A stretch of 64,000 bases of DNA from Agrococcus beijingensis (GTDB taxonomy: Bacteria; Actinomycetota; Actinomycetes; Actinomycetales; Microbacteriaceae). The notes below the pieces were generated by a model, which saw only the letters and a list, made by a program, of their open reading frames with translations, was not told the origin of the DNA and searched no databases. The translations under genes and the position numbers were made by a program. The stretch is taken from positions 1,783,313 through 1,847,312 of the forward strand of contig NZ_CP132360.1 of assembly GCF_030758955.1 (NCBI RefSeq). The letters are read 5' to 3'. Each line of letters opens with the position of its first letter. Position 1 is the stretch's first letter. Below are positions 1 through 8,476 of this stretch, piece by piece.

Positions 1-2
1 GC

Positions 3-536
3 GCGATCGACGCCCAGCTGCCGGGGCTCGAGTGGCGCAGCGGCGCCATCGGCGACACCTACCGGCAGTACGGCAACGGCTACGGCGGCGAGACGCTGCA
101 TCAGACCTACAACTCCGAGGGCCTCTCGGTCGACCAGGTGCCCGCCGATTGGCCGGCGCTCGTGGCGGCGCTCGACGCTGAGCTGGCCGAGCAGGGCTAC
201 GGCCCCATCGAGTGGGAGCACGACCGCGAGCCGTGGCCGCACGAGACGACCGCCGAGCGTGACGCCGACGTCGCGGCGACGCACGGCTCGCTCGACCCCG
301 CCGAGATGTGGTCGTGGTGGGGCACCGCCTTCGACGGCTCGATGTGGGTGAGCGTGAGCCTGCACGACATCGATCGCGGGCCCACCGGCCCGGCCGATCC
401 CTCCGGCCTGCCGCCGCAGCAGCTCTCGCTCTTCGTCGGCGGCACCGTGATCGCGGCCGCCGACGAGCAGGCCTACCGCGACGGCGTCGCACCCTTCGAG
501 GGGTTCGAGCGGCCCGACGAGACGCACTCGTCCTAG
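3..536 (+). CDS. Hypothetical protein, 5'-truncated by window edge
   Basis: The reading frame is open from the first bases of the window to a TAG stop, so the gene starts upstream. About 177 residues are visible. The protein is acidic and rich in Trp, Gly and Glu, with no membrane segment in the visible part. I recognise no family. A GTG at 138 could start a shorter 132-residue product, but the frame upstream of it is uninterrupted and codes for similar composition (for example a Tyr/Gly-rich GNGYGGETL stretch), so I prefer a longer gene running in from the left. It is followed by a 69-bp gap before the glutathione peroxidase gene on the same strand. Confidence 0.6.
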   Translation, partial: AIDAQLPGLEWRSGAIGDTYRQYGNGYGGETLHQTYNSEGLSVDQVPADWPALVAALDAELAEQGYGPIEWEHDREPWPHETTAERDADVAATHGSLDPAEMWSWWGTAFDGSMWVSVSLHDIDRGPTGPADPSGLPPQQLSLFVGGTVIAAADEQAYRDGVAPFEGFERPDETHSS

Positions 537-605
537 TCGGCCCGACACGCGGGCGGATGCGTCGCCTCACGGCACAGGGATAGCAAGACCTGGCAGGCTG
601 GTCGC

Positions 606-1085
606 ATGACGACGCTCAGCGACTTCCAGGCACAGGCACTCTCCGGCGAAGCGGTGGACCTCGGCGCGTACGAGGGCAAGGTCGTGCTGGTGGTGAACAC
701 GGCCAGCCAGTGCGGGCTGACGCCGCAGTTCGAGGGCCTCGAGCAGCTGTACAAGGAGTTCCAGGACGACGGCCTCGTCGTGCTCGGCTTCCCCTCCGAC
801 TCGTTCAAGCAGGAGCACGACACCGCCGAGGAGATCGCCGAGGTCTGCCAGCGCAACTACGGCGTGAGCTTCCCGATGATGGCGAAGACCGCGGTCAACG
901 GCGCCGAGACGCACCCGGTCTTCCAGTGGCTGAAGGACGAGAAGAAGGGCACGCTCGGCGGCGCCATCAAGTGGAACTTCACGAAGTTCCTCATCGGCCG
1001 CGACGGCCAGGTGCTCGAGCGCTTCGCCCCCACGACGGTGCCCGACGAGCTGCGCGACGACATCCAGAAGGCCCTCGCCGGCTGA
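606..1085 (+). CDS. Glutathione peroxidase family (thiol peroxidase)
   Basis: This is a 159-residue protein of the GPx family, which reduces hydrogen and lipid hydroperoxides; bacterial Cys-type members usually draw electrons from thioredoxin. The peroxidatic Cys36 lies in NTASQCGLTPQF, the tetrad Gln69 in FPSDSFKQE, and Trp123/Asn124 in WNFTKF. Cys81 is placed where the resolving Cys of 2-Cys type members sits, so this is probably a thioredoxin-dependent enzyme. The catalytic codon is TGC, not a selenocysteine TGA. The usual FPCNQF box is FPSDSF here, a variant that leaves the tetrad intact. The length fits the family (about 160). It is a single-gene unit that converges on the thiolase operon. 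Confidence 0.9.
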   Translation: MTTLSDFQAQALSGEAVDLGAYEGKVVLVVNTASQCGLTPQFEGLEQLYKEFQDDGLVVLGFPSDSFKQEHDTAEEIAEVCQRNYGVSFPMMAKTAVNGAETHPVFQWLKDEKKGTLGGAIKWNFTKFLIGRDGQVLERFAPTTVPDELRDDIQKALAG

Positions 1086-1119
1086 CGCGGACGCCCTCTC
1101 GGGCCGAACCGCGTTGCAG

Positions 1120-1172
1120 GTACAGGGCCAGTGGTCGTCATCCTCCACGGATAGCGGCCATTGGCCCTGTAC
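1120..1172. repeat. Family A inverted repeat, copy A1 (possible bidirectional terminator)
   Basis: The arms GTACAGGGCCAGTGG and CCATTGGCCCTGTAC pair with one mismatch around a 23-nt spacer. The element lies between convergent genes (gpx and thiolase), where it could end both transcripts. The same arm core recurs at 15094-15152 and 29852-29910, so it is one member of a dispersed family and not a one-off terminator. Confidence 0.8.
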
Positions 1173-1200
1173 TTGTTCGGGCGAGACTGGGCGGCCGCGG

Positions 1201-2397
1201 TCAGAGCCGCTCGATGACCGTCGCGTTCGCCATCCCCGCGCCCTCGCACATCGTCTGCAGGCCATAGCGCCCGTCGCCCGCCTCGAGCTCGTTCACGAGC
1301 GTCGCCAGCAGTCGCGTGCCCGACGAGCCGAGCGCGTGCCCGAGCGCGATCGCGCCGCCGCGGGGGTTCAGCCGGTCGAGCGGCGCGCCGGTCTCGCGCA
1401 GCCAGGCGAGCGGCACCGACGCGAACGCCTCGTTCACCTCGAACACGTCGATGTCGCCGATGCCGAGCCCGGCCCTCGACAGCACCTTCGCCGTCGCGGG
1501 GATCGGCCCGGTGAGCATCATGATCGGGTCGTCCCCGACGACCGAGAACGCGACGAACCGTGCGCGCGGGCGCAGGCCCAGCGCATCCGCCTTCTCCCTC
1601 GACATGATGAGCGCCGCCGAGGCGCCGTCGGTGAGCGGCGACGCGTTGCCGGGCGTGATCTGCCAGCCGATCTCGGGGAACCGCTCGGCGTAGCGCGGAT
1701 GCGTGAACGACGCGGGCAGCGAGGCAAGACCCTCGCGCGTGGTCGATGCCCGCACCGTCTCATCGACGCGGTGCCCGTGCGCTCCGGCCGAGCCGCCGCC
1801 GCCCACGGCGATCGGCACGATCTCGTCGGCGAAGAGCCCCGCGGCACCTGCGGCGGCGGCGAGCTCGTGCGAGCGGGCGGCGTAGTCGTCGAGCTCGGCG
1901 CGACTGAGATCCCACCTGGCGGCGATCAGCTCGGCCGAGATGCCCTGGTGCACGAGCCCGTCGGGGTAGCGCTCGTGCAGCTTCGGACCCATGATGTCGC
2001 GCTCGATCGCGGCGGTGCCGAGCGGGATGCGGCTCATCATCTCGACGCCGCAGGCGATCACGACGTCCTGCGAGCCGGCCATGACGGCCTGCGCCGCGAA
2101 GGTCGCAGCCTGCTGGCTCGAGCCGCATTGCCGGTCGATGGTGGTGCCGGGCACGTGGTGCGGGAAGCCGGCGGCGAGCAGCGCGTTGCGGGTGATGTTG
2201 CCGGCCTGCTCGCCCACCTGCTGCACGCATCCGCCGATCACGTCGTCGACGACCGCCGGGTCGATGCCGGTGCGCGCGACCAGCTGCTCGAGCACGGTCG
2301 CGAGCAGGTCGACCGGGTGCACCGACGAGAGCGCGCCGCCCGGCTTGCCCCTGCCAGACGCCGTGCGCACGACGTCGACGATCACGGCTTCAGCCAC
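1201..2397 (-). CDS. Acetyl-CoA C-acyltransferase (thiolase)
   Basis: The 398-residue thiolase catalyses CoA-dependent cleavage or condensation of 3-ketoacyl-CoA. The nucleophilic Cys91 is in DRQCGSSQQA, the His motif is GGAIALGHALGSSGTR and the second catalytic Cys is in TMCEGAGMANA near the C-terminus. The length is normal for the degradative class. The start is a GTG whose codon overlaps the stop region of the upstream acyl-CoA dehydrogenase by 8 nt, so the two are translationally coupled. It is the last gene of an SDR - acyl-CoA dehydrogenase - thiolase operon, which can carry an acyl-CoA through a beta-oxidation-like sequence. Substrate chain length cannot be told from the sequence. Confidence 0.92.
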   Translation of the reverse strand: MAEAVIVDVVRTASGRGKPGGALSSVHPVDLLATVLEQLVARTGIDPAVVDDVIGGCVQQVGEQAGNITRNALLAAGFPHHVPGTTIDRQCGSSQQAATFAAQAVMAGSQDVVIACGVEMMSRIPLGTAAIERDIMGPKLHERYPDGLVHQGISAELIAARWDLSRAELDDYAARSHELAAAAGAAGLFADEIVPIAVGGGGSAGAHGHRVDETVRASTTREGLASLPASFTHPRYAERFPEIGWQITPGNASPLTDGASAALIMSREKADALGLRPRARFVAFSVVGDDPIMMLTGPIPATAKVLSRAGLGIGDIDVFEVNEAFASVPLAWLRETGAPLDRLNPRGGAIALGHALGSSGTRLLATLVNELEAGDGRYGLQTMCEGAGMANATVIERL

Positions 2398-3574
2398 GCG
2401 GCGCCCCCTTCGCGCCCTTGGCGATCTCGCGCCCGATGATCTCCTTCATGATCTCGGTCGTGCCGCCGTAGATCGTCTGCACGCGCGAGTCGCGGAAGGC
2501 GCGCGCGATCGGGTACTCCTCCATGAAGCCGTAGCCGCCGTGCAGCTGGAGCGAGCGGGTGATGACCCGTTGCTCGAGCTCGGTCGTCCACCACTTCGCC
2601 TTCGACGCATCCGCCGTCGTCAGGTGCCCCTCGTTGAGCGCCAGCGTGCAGCGCTCGATGTAGGCGCGGGTGATGTCGAGCTCGGTCTCGAGCTCGGCGA
2701 GCGTGAAGCGCACCGTCGGCAGGTCGCCGATCAGCCCGCCGAACGCCTTGCGCTGGAAGACGTAGTCGCGGCCCCAGTCGTAGGCCGCCTCGGCCGACAC
2801 CAGCGCGCCGACCGCGATCGAGAGCCGCTCGCGCGGCAGGCGCTGCATCAGGTACATGAGCCCCATGCCGACCTCGCCGACGACGTTCTCGTCGGGCACC
2901 CGCACGTCCTCGAAGAACAGCTCGGCGGTGTCCTGCGCGTGCAGGCCGAGCTTGTCGAGCTTGCGGCCCCGCTCGAAGCCGGCCATGCCGTTCTCGACCA
3001 GGAAGAGCGAGAAGCCGCGCGAGCCGGCCTCGGGATCGGTGCGGGCGAAGACGAGCACCTTGTCGGCGTGGAAGCCGTTGGTGATGAAGGTCTTCGAGCC
3101 GTTCAGCAGCCACCCGTCGCCGTCTCCGTCGCTCACCCGGACCGCATTGGTGCGGATGCCCTGCAGGTCGCTGCCCGCCTCGGGCTCGGTCATGCCGACG
3201 GCGCCGATCGAGGTGCCGGCGGCCATCGCCGGCAGCCAGCGCTGCTGCTGCTCGGGGGTGGCGAGGTCGAGCAGGTAGGGGATCACGATGTCGTCGTGCA
3301 CGCCGAGGGTGGCGTTGAGGCTCGCGGCGCCGACGCGCGCGAACTCCTCGCTGATCACCATCCGGAACCGGTAGTCGTCGACCTCCATGCCGTCGAAGCG
3401 CTCCGGGATGGCGATGCCGATGAGGCCCGACTCGCCCATGCGTGGGTAGAGCTCGGGGTCGATGAGGCCCGCGGCCTCCCACTCGGCGTAGTGCGGGGCG
3501 ACGTGGCGGGTTGCGAACTCGCGCACGCTCTCGCGGAACGCGTCGTGCTCGTCGTCGTAGAAGCTGGACTGCAT
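2390..3574 (-). CDS. Acyl-CoA dehydrogenase, long-chain/LCAD-type active site
   Basis: The 394-residue flavoprotein dehydrogenates acyl-CoA and passes electrons to ETF (etfBA is at 8.5-10.2 kb). FAD/substrate motifs are GMTEPEAGSDLQG and RKAFGGLIGDLPTVRF. The C-terminal box reads TIYGGTTEIMKE, so the Glu that serves as catalytic base in medium-chain enzymes (YEGT) is Gly here. A Glu is present in helix G (VSAEAAYDWGRDYV), the place used by long-chain and isovaleryl enzymes, so the protein is probably active with the alternative base. It lies between an HSD10-like SDR (upstream, 6-bp gap) and a thiolase (downstream, 8-nt overlap). The exact substrate is uncertain. Confidence 0.9.
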   Translation of the reverse strand: MQSSFYDDEHDAFRESVREFATRHVAPHYAEWEAAGLIDPELYPRMGESGLIGIAIPERFDGMEVDDYRFRMVISEEFARVGAASLNATLGVHDDIVIPYLLDLATPEQQQRWLPAMAAGTSIGAVGMTEPEAGSDLQGIRTNAVRVSDGDGDGWLLNGSKTFITNGFHADKVLVFARTDPEAGSRGFSLFLVENGMAGFERGRKLDKLGLHAQDTAELFFEDVRVPDENVVGEVGMGLMYLMQRLPRERLSIAVGALVSAEAAYDWGRDYVFQRKAFGGLIGDLPTVRFTLAELETELDITRAYIERCTLALNEGHLTTADASKAKWWTTELEQRVITRSLQLHGGYGFMEEYPIARAFRDSRVQTIYGGTTEIMKEIIGREIAKGAKGAPRG

Positions 3575-3580
3575 CGTGAC

Positions 3581-4339
3581 CTACCTCGGTGCCATGCGGA
3601 TGGAGCCGTCGAGACGGATCGTCTCGCCGTTGAGCATCGGGTTCGCGATGATCTGGCTGACCAGCAGCGCGAACTCGTCGGGTCGGCCGAGGCGCGCGGG
3701 GTGCGGCACCTGCTGGCCGAGCGAGATGCGGGCCGCCTCGGGCAGCGCCGCGAGCAGCGGGGTGTCGAACAGCCCCGGCGCGATGGTGTTGACGCGGATC
3801 TGCAGCGCGGCGAGCTCGCGCGCGATCGGCAGCGTCATGCCGGCGATGGCGGCCTTCGACGCGGTGTAGGCGGCCTGGCCGATCTGGCCGTCGAAGGCGG
3901 CGACGGATGCGGTGCTCACGATCACGCCCCGCTCCTCGCCGATCGGCGGGATCGCGGCAATCCGCTCGGCGGCGAGGCGGATCACGTTGAACGTGCCCAC
4001 CAGGTTGATGTCGATCACCCGCTGGAACTGGTCGAGCGGGAACGGCCCCTGGCGGCCGAGCACCTTGGCGGCGTCGCCGACCCCGGCGCAGTTGACCACC
4101 ACGCGCAGGTCGCCCAGCTCGGCCGCGGCGTCGAGCGCCCGGCCGACCGCGGCCTCGTCGCGCACGTCGGTGGCGGCGAAGGTCGCGCCCTCGAGGCTCG
4201 CGATCGCGTCGGCCGCGGCGGTGCCGCCCAGGTCGGCGACCACCACAGTCGCACCCTGCGCGATCAGCGCCCGCGTGGTGGCGAGCCCCAGCCCCGATGC
4301 GCCGCCGGTGACCAGCGCCACCTGTCCGCTGATGTCCAT
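3581..4339 (-). CDS. Short-chain dehydrogenase, 3-hydroxyacyl-CoA dehydrogenase type II-like
   Basis: The 252-residue SDR has the Rossmann motif TGGASGLG near residue 13, the NCAG motif, and the YTASK catalytic Tyr/Lys motif. The C-terminus [16 protein letters not shown] is typical of the HSD10/type II 3-hydroxyacyl-CoA dehydrogenases, which oxidise 3-hydroxyacyl-CoA with NAD+. The ATG at 4339 is chosen because GGAGGG sits just upstream; a longer upstream frame has no such signal and an atypical N-terminus. It is the first gene of the three-gene minus-strand operon with the acyl-CoA dehydrogenase and thiolase, and is transcribed divergently from the isobutyryl-CoA dehydrogenase-like gene. Confidence 0.9.
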   Translation of the reverse strand: MDISGQVALVTGGASGLGLATTRALIAQGATVVVADLGGTAAADAIASLEGATFAATDVRDEAAVGRALDAAAELGDLRVVVNCAGVGDAAKVLGRQGPFPLDQFQRVIDINLVGTFNVIRLAAERIAAIPPIGEERGVIVSTASVAAFDGQIGQAAYTASKAAIAGMTLPIARELAALQIRVNTIAPGLFDTPLLAALPEAARISLGQQVPHPARLGRPDEFALLVSQIIANPMLNGETIRLDGSIRMAPR

Positions 4340-4409
4340 CTGCCCTCCGTCGTCATCGACGCCCCGACCGTATCCGACGCCGCGCGCCGCCGGCCCCGTG
4401 CTGGCGGAA

Positions 4410-4472
4410 CTCAACGTGCTCTGTGCTGCTTCGCCGCACCCAGTGCGTCGAACACGCACAGAGCACGTTGAG
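4410..4472. repeat. Family B inverted repeat, copy B1
   Basis: The perfect 17-bp arms CTCAACGTGCTCTGTGC and GCACAGAGCACGTTGAG flank a 29-nt spacer. It lies in the region between divergent genes, where a terminator is not expected. A related element with the same outer CTCAACGTGC is at 24915-24981. Confidence 0.85.
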
Positions 4473-4515
4473 ATCGCGGTCGGGCTGGCGTGCCGTTGCT
4501 CATCATGGTAGATAT

Positions 4516-4527
4516 GTGGACGTCCAC
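4516..4527. promoter_or_regulatory. Perfect 12-bp palindrome in divergent promoter region
   Basis: GTGGACGTCCAC is a perfect palindrome within an unusually AT-rich stretch (GATAT to its left, CAATTGG to its right) in the 279-bp region between the divergent SDR and acyl-CoA dehydrogenase genes. Its position fits an operator controlling one or both catabolic operons. The cognate regulator is unknown; the nearby MarR protein (7856-8389) is one candidate. Confidence 0.4.
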
Positions 4528-4618
4528 GCAATTGGCAGGACACAGAACTTCCGATGGATGCGCTTCGTCACGAGCGAGGGCGTCCTCAGGTTCGCAGAGC
4601 GACAGAGAGGTCGTGACG

Positions 4619-5842
4619 ATGAGCATGGTCGAGACAGCACCCTCGCCGACAGCGATGACCGCGCCCGCGGCAGCCAGCGCGCCCGCAGGGCCCACCGCGC
4701 CGAGCGCGACCTCGGCCGAGGAGCGCGCCGCGCTCGTCGAGGCCGTGCGCGACTTCGCCGACGCGCGCCTCGCCCCGTTCGCCAACCAGCGCGACGCCGA
4801 CAAGGAGTTCCCGGTCGAGACGCTGCGCGAGGCCGGCTCGCTCGGCCTCGGCGCCATCGTGGTGCGCGAGGACGTCGGGGGGTCCGGTCTCAGCCGTGTC
4901 GACGCATCCGCCATCTACGCCGAGCTGGCGCGCGGCGACGTCGCCGTGGCCGCCTACCTCTCGATCCACAACATGGTCGCCTGGATGATCGACGCCTTCG
5001 GCACCGACGAGCAGCGCCACCGCTGGCTGCCGCGGCTGTGCACGATGGAGGACCTCGCGAGCTACTGCCTCACCGAGCCGGGCGCGGGCAGCGACGCCGC
5101 GGCGCTCGCGACCAGCGCCGTGCGCGACGGCGACGACTACGTGCTCACCGGCACGAAGCAGTTCATCTCGGGCGCCGGCAGCTCGGCCGTGTACGTCGTC
5201 ATGGCGCGCACGGGCGAGCCGGGCGCGGGCGGCATCAGCGCCTTCATCGTGCCCGGCGACGCCGCCGGCCTCTCGTTCGGCGCCGAGGAGCGCAAGATGG
5301 GCTGGAACGCGCAACCCACCCGGCAGGTCGTGCTCGACGGGGTGCGCGTGCCCGCCGGCGACCGGCTGGGCGAGGAGGGCGAGGGCTTCGGCATGGCGAT
5401 GCGCGGCCTCAACGGCGGCCGCCTCGGCATCGCCGCCTGCTCGATCGGCGGCGCCCAGTTCGCGCTCGAGCGCACCATCGCCTACGTCAAGGAGCGCGCC
5501 ACCTTCGGCGCCCCGCTCGCCAGCCGGCAGCACGTGATGTTCGCGCTCGCCGACATGGAGACCGAGCTGCAAGCCGCCCGCGCGCTGGTCGAGTCGGCCG
5601 CAGCCAAGCTCGACGCGAGGGCCGCCGACGCGCCCGCCGCGTGCGCGATGGCGAAGCGGTTCGCGACCGACGTGGGCTTCCGCGTCGCCGACGAGGCACT
5701 GCAGCTACACGGCGGCTACGGCTACCTGCACGAGTACGGCATCGAGCGGGTCGTGCGCGACCTGCGTGTGCACCGCATCCTCGAGGGCACGAACGAGATG
5801 ATGCGCATGATCGTCGGGCGCTCGCTGCTCGGCGACCGCTGA
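4619..5842 (+). CDS. Acyl-CoA dehydrogenase, probable isobutyryl-CoA dehydrogenase
   Basis: The product is 407 residues from the ATG at 4619, preceded by GAGAGG. It shows LTEPGAGSD, ERATFGAPLASRQ and the C-terminal RILEGTNEMMRMIVGRSLL with the standard catalytic Glu. Clustering with a 3-hydroxyisobutyryl-CoA hydrolase and an enoyl-CoA hydratase points to the valine pathway step isobutyryl-CoA to methacrylyl-CoA. Residues 1-32 are an Ala/Pro/Thr-rich extension that is unusual for the family; an alternative ATG at 4625 would hardly change this. Electrons should pass to EtfBA encoded at 8.5 kb. Confidence 0.88.
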   Translation: MSMVETAPSPTAMTAPAAASAPAGPTAPSATSAEERAALVEAVRDFADARLAPFANQRDADKEFPVETLREAGSLGLGAIVVREDVGGSGLSRVDASAIYAELARGDVAVAAYLSIHNMVAWMIDAFGTDEQRHRWLPRLCTMEDLASYCLTEPGAGSDAAALATSAVRDGDDYVLTGTKQFISGAGSSAVYVVMARTGEPGAGGISAFIVPGDAAGLSFGAEERKMGWNAQPTRQVVLDGVRVPAGDRLGEEGEGFGMAMRGLNGGRLGIAACSIGGAQFALERTIAYVKERATFGAPLASRQHVMFALADMETELQAARALVESAAAKLDARAADAPAACAMAKRFATDVGFRVADEALQLHGGYGYLHEYGIERVVRDLRVHRILEGTNEMMRMIVGRSLLGDR

Positions 5843-5900
5843 CCGCACCGACCGACCGCTGACCGCACCGACCACTGACCGCACCGACCGACCGCCGACC
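5834..5900 (+). repeat. 20-nt tandem repeats spanning the dehydrogenase stop codon and the hydrolase leader
   Basis: The unit GACCGCTGACCGCACCGACC occurs twice exactly (5834-5853, 5854-5873), then as partial copies to about 5900. The first copy includes the stop codon of the acyl-CoA dehydrogenase. The array ends a few bases before the CTGGGAG ribosome-binding region of the next gene, so it forms most of the intercistronic spacer. Confidence 0.85.
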
Positions 5901-5918
5901 CGCTGGGAGCCGACACCG

Positions 5919-7076
5919 ATGACCGACACGCGCACGGAGCACGTCCGCACCGAGCACATCCGCACCGAGCGCCGCGGCGCGCTCGGCGTCATCACGCTCG
6001 ACCGCCAGGAGGCGCTCAACGCGCTCACCCACGACATGGTGCGGGCGATGGCGGATGCGCTCCGGTCGTGGCGCTCCGACGACGCGGTCGAGCGGGTGCT
6101 CATCACGGGCGCGGGCGAGCGGGCCCTCTGCGCGGGCGGCGACGTGGTGACCCTCGCGCGCGACGTGGCCGAGACGGGCGGCGTCGGCGGCGGCGCCTTC
6201 TGGCGCGACGAGTACGCGCTGAACGCGATGATCGCCCGCTACCCGAAGCCGGTGATCGCCCTGCAGCACGGCATCGTGCTGGGCGGCGGCGTGGGCATCT
6301 CGGGGCACGCGTCGCACCGGATCGCCACCGACTCGACCCGCATCGGCTTCCCCGAGGTGACGATCGGCTTCGTGCCCGACGTGGGCGCCACCTGGCTGCT
6401 GACGCGCGTGCCGGCGGGTGCGCCGGGCGCCGAGCTCGGCACGCGGGCCGCGCTCTCCGGCGAGCACTTCGGCCCGGCCGACGCGGTGCTGCTCGGGCTG
6501 TCGGATGTCGTGGTCGCCCAGTCGCGCATCGCCGAGCTCGTCGAGCGGCTCGAGACCGAGGACGCCGACGCGGCGATCGCCGCGGTCGCGGTCGCCCCGC
6601 AGGCGGCCGTCTCGACCGATGGACGCCTGGCCGGCGAGCAGGCGCTCATCGATGCGGCGTTCGTCGGCGACGACGCGGCCGCGATCGTGGCGCGACTGGA
6701 GGCATCCGGCCCCGAAGGCGCGGGCGTAGCCGCCACCATCGCCAAGCGCTCGCCGCTCGCCGTCGCCGTGACGCTCGAAGCGCTGCGCCGCGCCCGCGGC
6801 CTCGGCTCTCTCGAGCAGGCGCTCGCGACGGAGTACCGCGTCTCGCGCAACGTGTCGCTGCTGCCTGACTTCGCGGAGGGCATCCGTGCGCAGCTGATCG
6901 ACAAGGATCGCGCGCCCCGCTGGCAGCCGGCCTCGCTCTCGCAGGTGACGCCTGCCATGGTGGAGGCGTGCTTCGCCCCGGCGCCTGAGGGAGACCTGCG
7001 GCTGCCCGAGGGCGACCTGCGGCTGCCCGAGGGCGGCCCGCTGCCGCAGCCGACGTCGTCGAAGGAGACCGCATGA
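5919..7076 (+). CDS. 3-hydroxyisobutyryl-CoA hydrolase (crotonase superfamily)
   Basis: The 385-residue crotonase-fold enzyme carries [24 protein letters not shown] and [17 protein letters not shown], which separate 3-hydroxyisobutyryl-CoA hydrolases from enoyl-CoA hydratases. The C-terminal [13 protein letters not shown] segment is also typical. It releases CoA from 3-hydroxyisobutyryl-CoA in valine catabolism. The length is somewhat above the usual 350 or so, because of a repeated N-terminus ([13 protein letters not shown]) and a C-terminal tail in which EGDLRLP is repeated. The stop overlaps the start of the next crotonase gene (ATGA), so both are co-translated. Confidence 0.9.
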   Translation: MTDTRTEHVRTEHIRTERRGALGVITLDRQEALNALTHDMVRAMADALRSWRSDDAVERVLITGAGERALCAGGDVVTLARDVAETGGVGGGAFWRDEYALNAMIARYPKPVIALQHGIVLGGGVGISGHASHRIATDSTRIGFPEVTIGFVPDVGATWLLTRVPAGAPGAELGTRAALSGEHFGPADAVLLGLSDVVVAQSRIAELVERLETEDADAAIAAVAVAPQAAVSTDGRLAGEQALIDAAFVGDDAAAIVARLEASGPEGAGVAATIAKRSPLAVAVTLEALRRARGLGSLEQALATEYRVSRNVSLLPDFAEGIRAQLIDKDRAPRWQPASLSQVTPAMVEACFAPAPEGDLRLPEGDLRLPEGGPLPQPTSSKETA

Positions 7077-7849
7077 CCGAGTACGAGACCATCCGCGTCG
7101 AGCGCCGGGGCCGCGTCGCCTGGATCACTCTCGACCGGCCCGACGCGCTGAACGCCCTCAACGCGCAGCTCATGCACGAGCTCGTCGGCGCGGCGAAGCA
7201 GCTAGACGGCGACGACGCGATCGGCGCGATCGTGGTGACCGGCTCGGCGAAGGCCTTCGCGGCCGGCGCCGATATCAAGGAGATGGCCGACAAGTCGACC
7301 GCCGAGATGCGCGAGGCCGACCACTTCGGCCCGTGGCTCGAGTTCGCCCGCGTCGAGAAGCCCGTCATCGCGGCAGTCTCGGGCTTCGCGCTCGGCGGCG
7401 GCTTCGAGCTGGCGCTCATGTGCGACGTGATCCTCGCCGGCGACACCGCGAAGTTCGGCTTCCCCGAGATCGGGCTGGGCGTGATCCCCGGCATCGGCGG
7501 CACGCAGCGCATCGTGCGCCTGATCGGCTACCCGAAGGCGGCGGAGCTCGTGCTCACCGGCCGCCGCATCGACGCCGCCGAGGCCGACGCGCTCGGCATC
7601 GTCTCGCGGGTCGTGCCGGCCGACCGGCTGCTCGACGAGGCGCAGGCGCTCGCGGCGAGCATCGCCGCGAAGTCGCTGCCGGCGCTGCGCGCGGCGAAGG
7701 CGGCGATGGATGCGGCGCTCGAGACGCCGCTCGACGAGGGGCTCGCCATCGAGGCCGAGTGCTTCACCGGCCTGTTCGACACGGCCGACCAGAAGGAAGG
7801 GATGGCGGCGTTCCGTGAGAAGCGTGAGCCGAATTTCCAGCACCGCTGA
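7073..7849 (+). CDS. Enoyl-CoA hydratase
   Basis: The 258-residue crotonase has the oxyanion-hole segments [10 protein letters not shown] and [17 protein letters not shown] and the two catalytic Glu positions near [17 protein letters not shown]. The C-terminus [12 protein letters not shown] is standard for short-chain enoyl-CoA hydratases. It probably hydrates methacrylyl-CoA in the valine pathway between the dehydrogenase and hydrolase encoded upstream; crotonyl-CoA would be an equally good general substrate. It begins at the ATG overlapping the preceding stop by 4 nt and ends 7 bp before the convergent MarR gene. Confidence 0.93.
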   Translation: MTEYETIRVERRGRVAWITLDRPDALNALNAQLMHELVGAAKQLDGDDAIGAIVVTGSAKAFAAGADIKEMADKSTAEMREADHFGPWLEFARVEKPVIAAVSGFALGGGFELALMCDVILAGDTAKFGFPEIGLGVIPGIGGTQRIVRLIGYPKAAELVLTGRRIDAAEADALGIVSRVVPADRLLDEAQALAASIAAKSLPALRAAKAAMDAALETPLDEGLAIEAECFTGLFDTADQKEGMAAFREKREPNFQHR

Positions 7850-7855
7850 GCGGCG

Positions 7856-8389
7856 TCACAGCGGTTCAGGCACCGGTCGCGGATCCTCGAAGTCGCCCGC
7901 GCGCTTCCGCATCCGCGCGATGATCCGCACCAGCTCTGCCGCGTCGTCGTCGTCGACCGCCACCCCGGTGAACGCGTCGGCGTTGAGCGCCGCCGTGGCC
8001 CGCTCGACCAGCTCGCGCCCCGCATCCGTGATCGACAGCACCGTCGCCCGACCGTCGGTCGGGTGCTGCTCGCGCACCACCAGCCCGTCGCGCACGAGCC
8101 GGTCGACCGTGCTCGTCACGCTCGTCGGGTGCACCTGCAGCCGCTTCACGGCCGAGCGCATCGGCAGCCGCCCGTCGCGCGTGAACGCCAGCAGCCGCAG
8201 CACCTCGAAGCGCGCGAACGACAGCGAGAAGGGCCGCAGGGTCGCCTCGACCGGCGCGACCAGCAGCTGCTGCGCGCGGTTCACGGAGGTCACGAGCGTC
8301 ATGCCGGCGACCGCGTCGCTCCAGCCGTGCTCGAGCCACTGGCGGCGCGCCTCGGCGATCGGATCGATCGGCATCGGTCGCTCGGCCAC
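7856..8389 (-). CDS. MarR-family transcriptional regulator
   Basis: The 177-residue winged-helix protein has the DNA-binding segment LQVHPTSVTSTVDRLVRDGLV followed by the wing PTDGRATVLSIT. I chose the GTG at 8389 because a GAGGAGGG box lies 4-5 nt upstream; an internal ATG (8374) lacks one. It is divergent from etfB and convergent with the enoyl-CoA hydratase, so it is placed to control acyl-CoA catabolism and/or etfBA. Relatives such as BadR or PaaX-like MarR proteins sense aromatic or acyl ligands, but no ligand can be read here. Confidence 0.88.
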   Translation of the reverse strand: MAERPMPIDPIAEARRQWLEHGWSDAVAGMTLVTSVNRAQQLLVAPVEATLRPFSLSFARFEVLRLLAFTRDGRLPMRSAVKRLQVHPTSVTSTVDRLVRDGLVVREQHPTDGRATVLSITDAGRELVERATAALNADAFTGVAVDDDDAAELVRIIARMRKRAGDFEDPRPVPEPL

Positions 8390-8476
8390 CAGACCCTCCT
8401 CAACGCTCCGCTCGACCGGCACCCCCGGCTCCAGCATCACCGTATCCGCCCCGCACACCATGAGAGGAGCGCAGCG

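Noticed and set aside
606..1085. Selenoprotein glutathione peroxidase
   Set aside because: The catalytic codon is TGC (Cys) and there is no in-frame TGA or SECIS-like hairpin.
4340..4543. Longer N-terminus for the SDR reaching 4543
   Set aside because: The extra residues run through family B palindrome B1 and lack SDR features, whereas GGAGGG marks the ATG at 4339.
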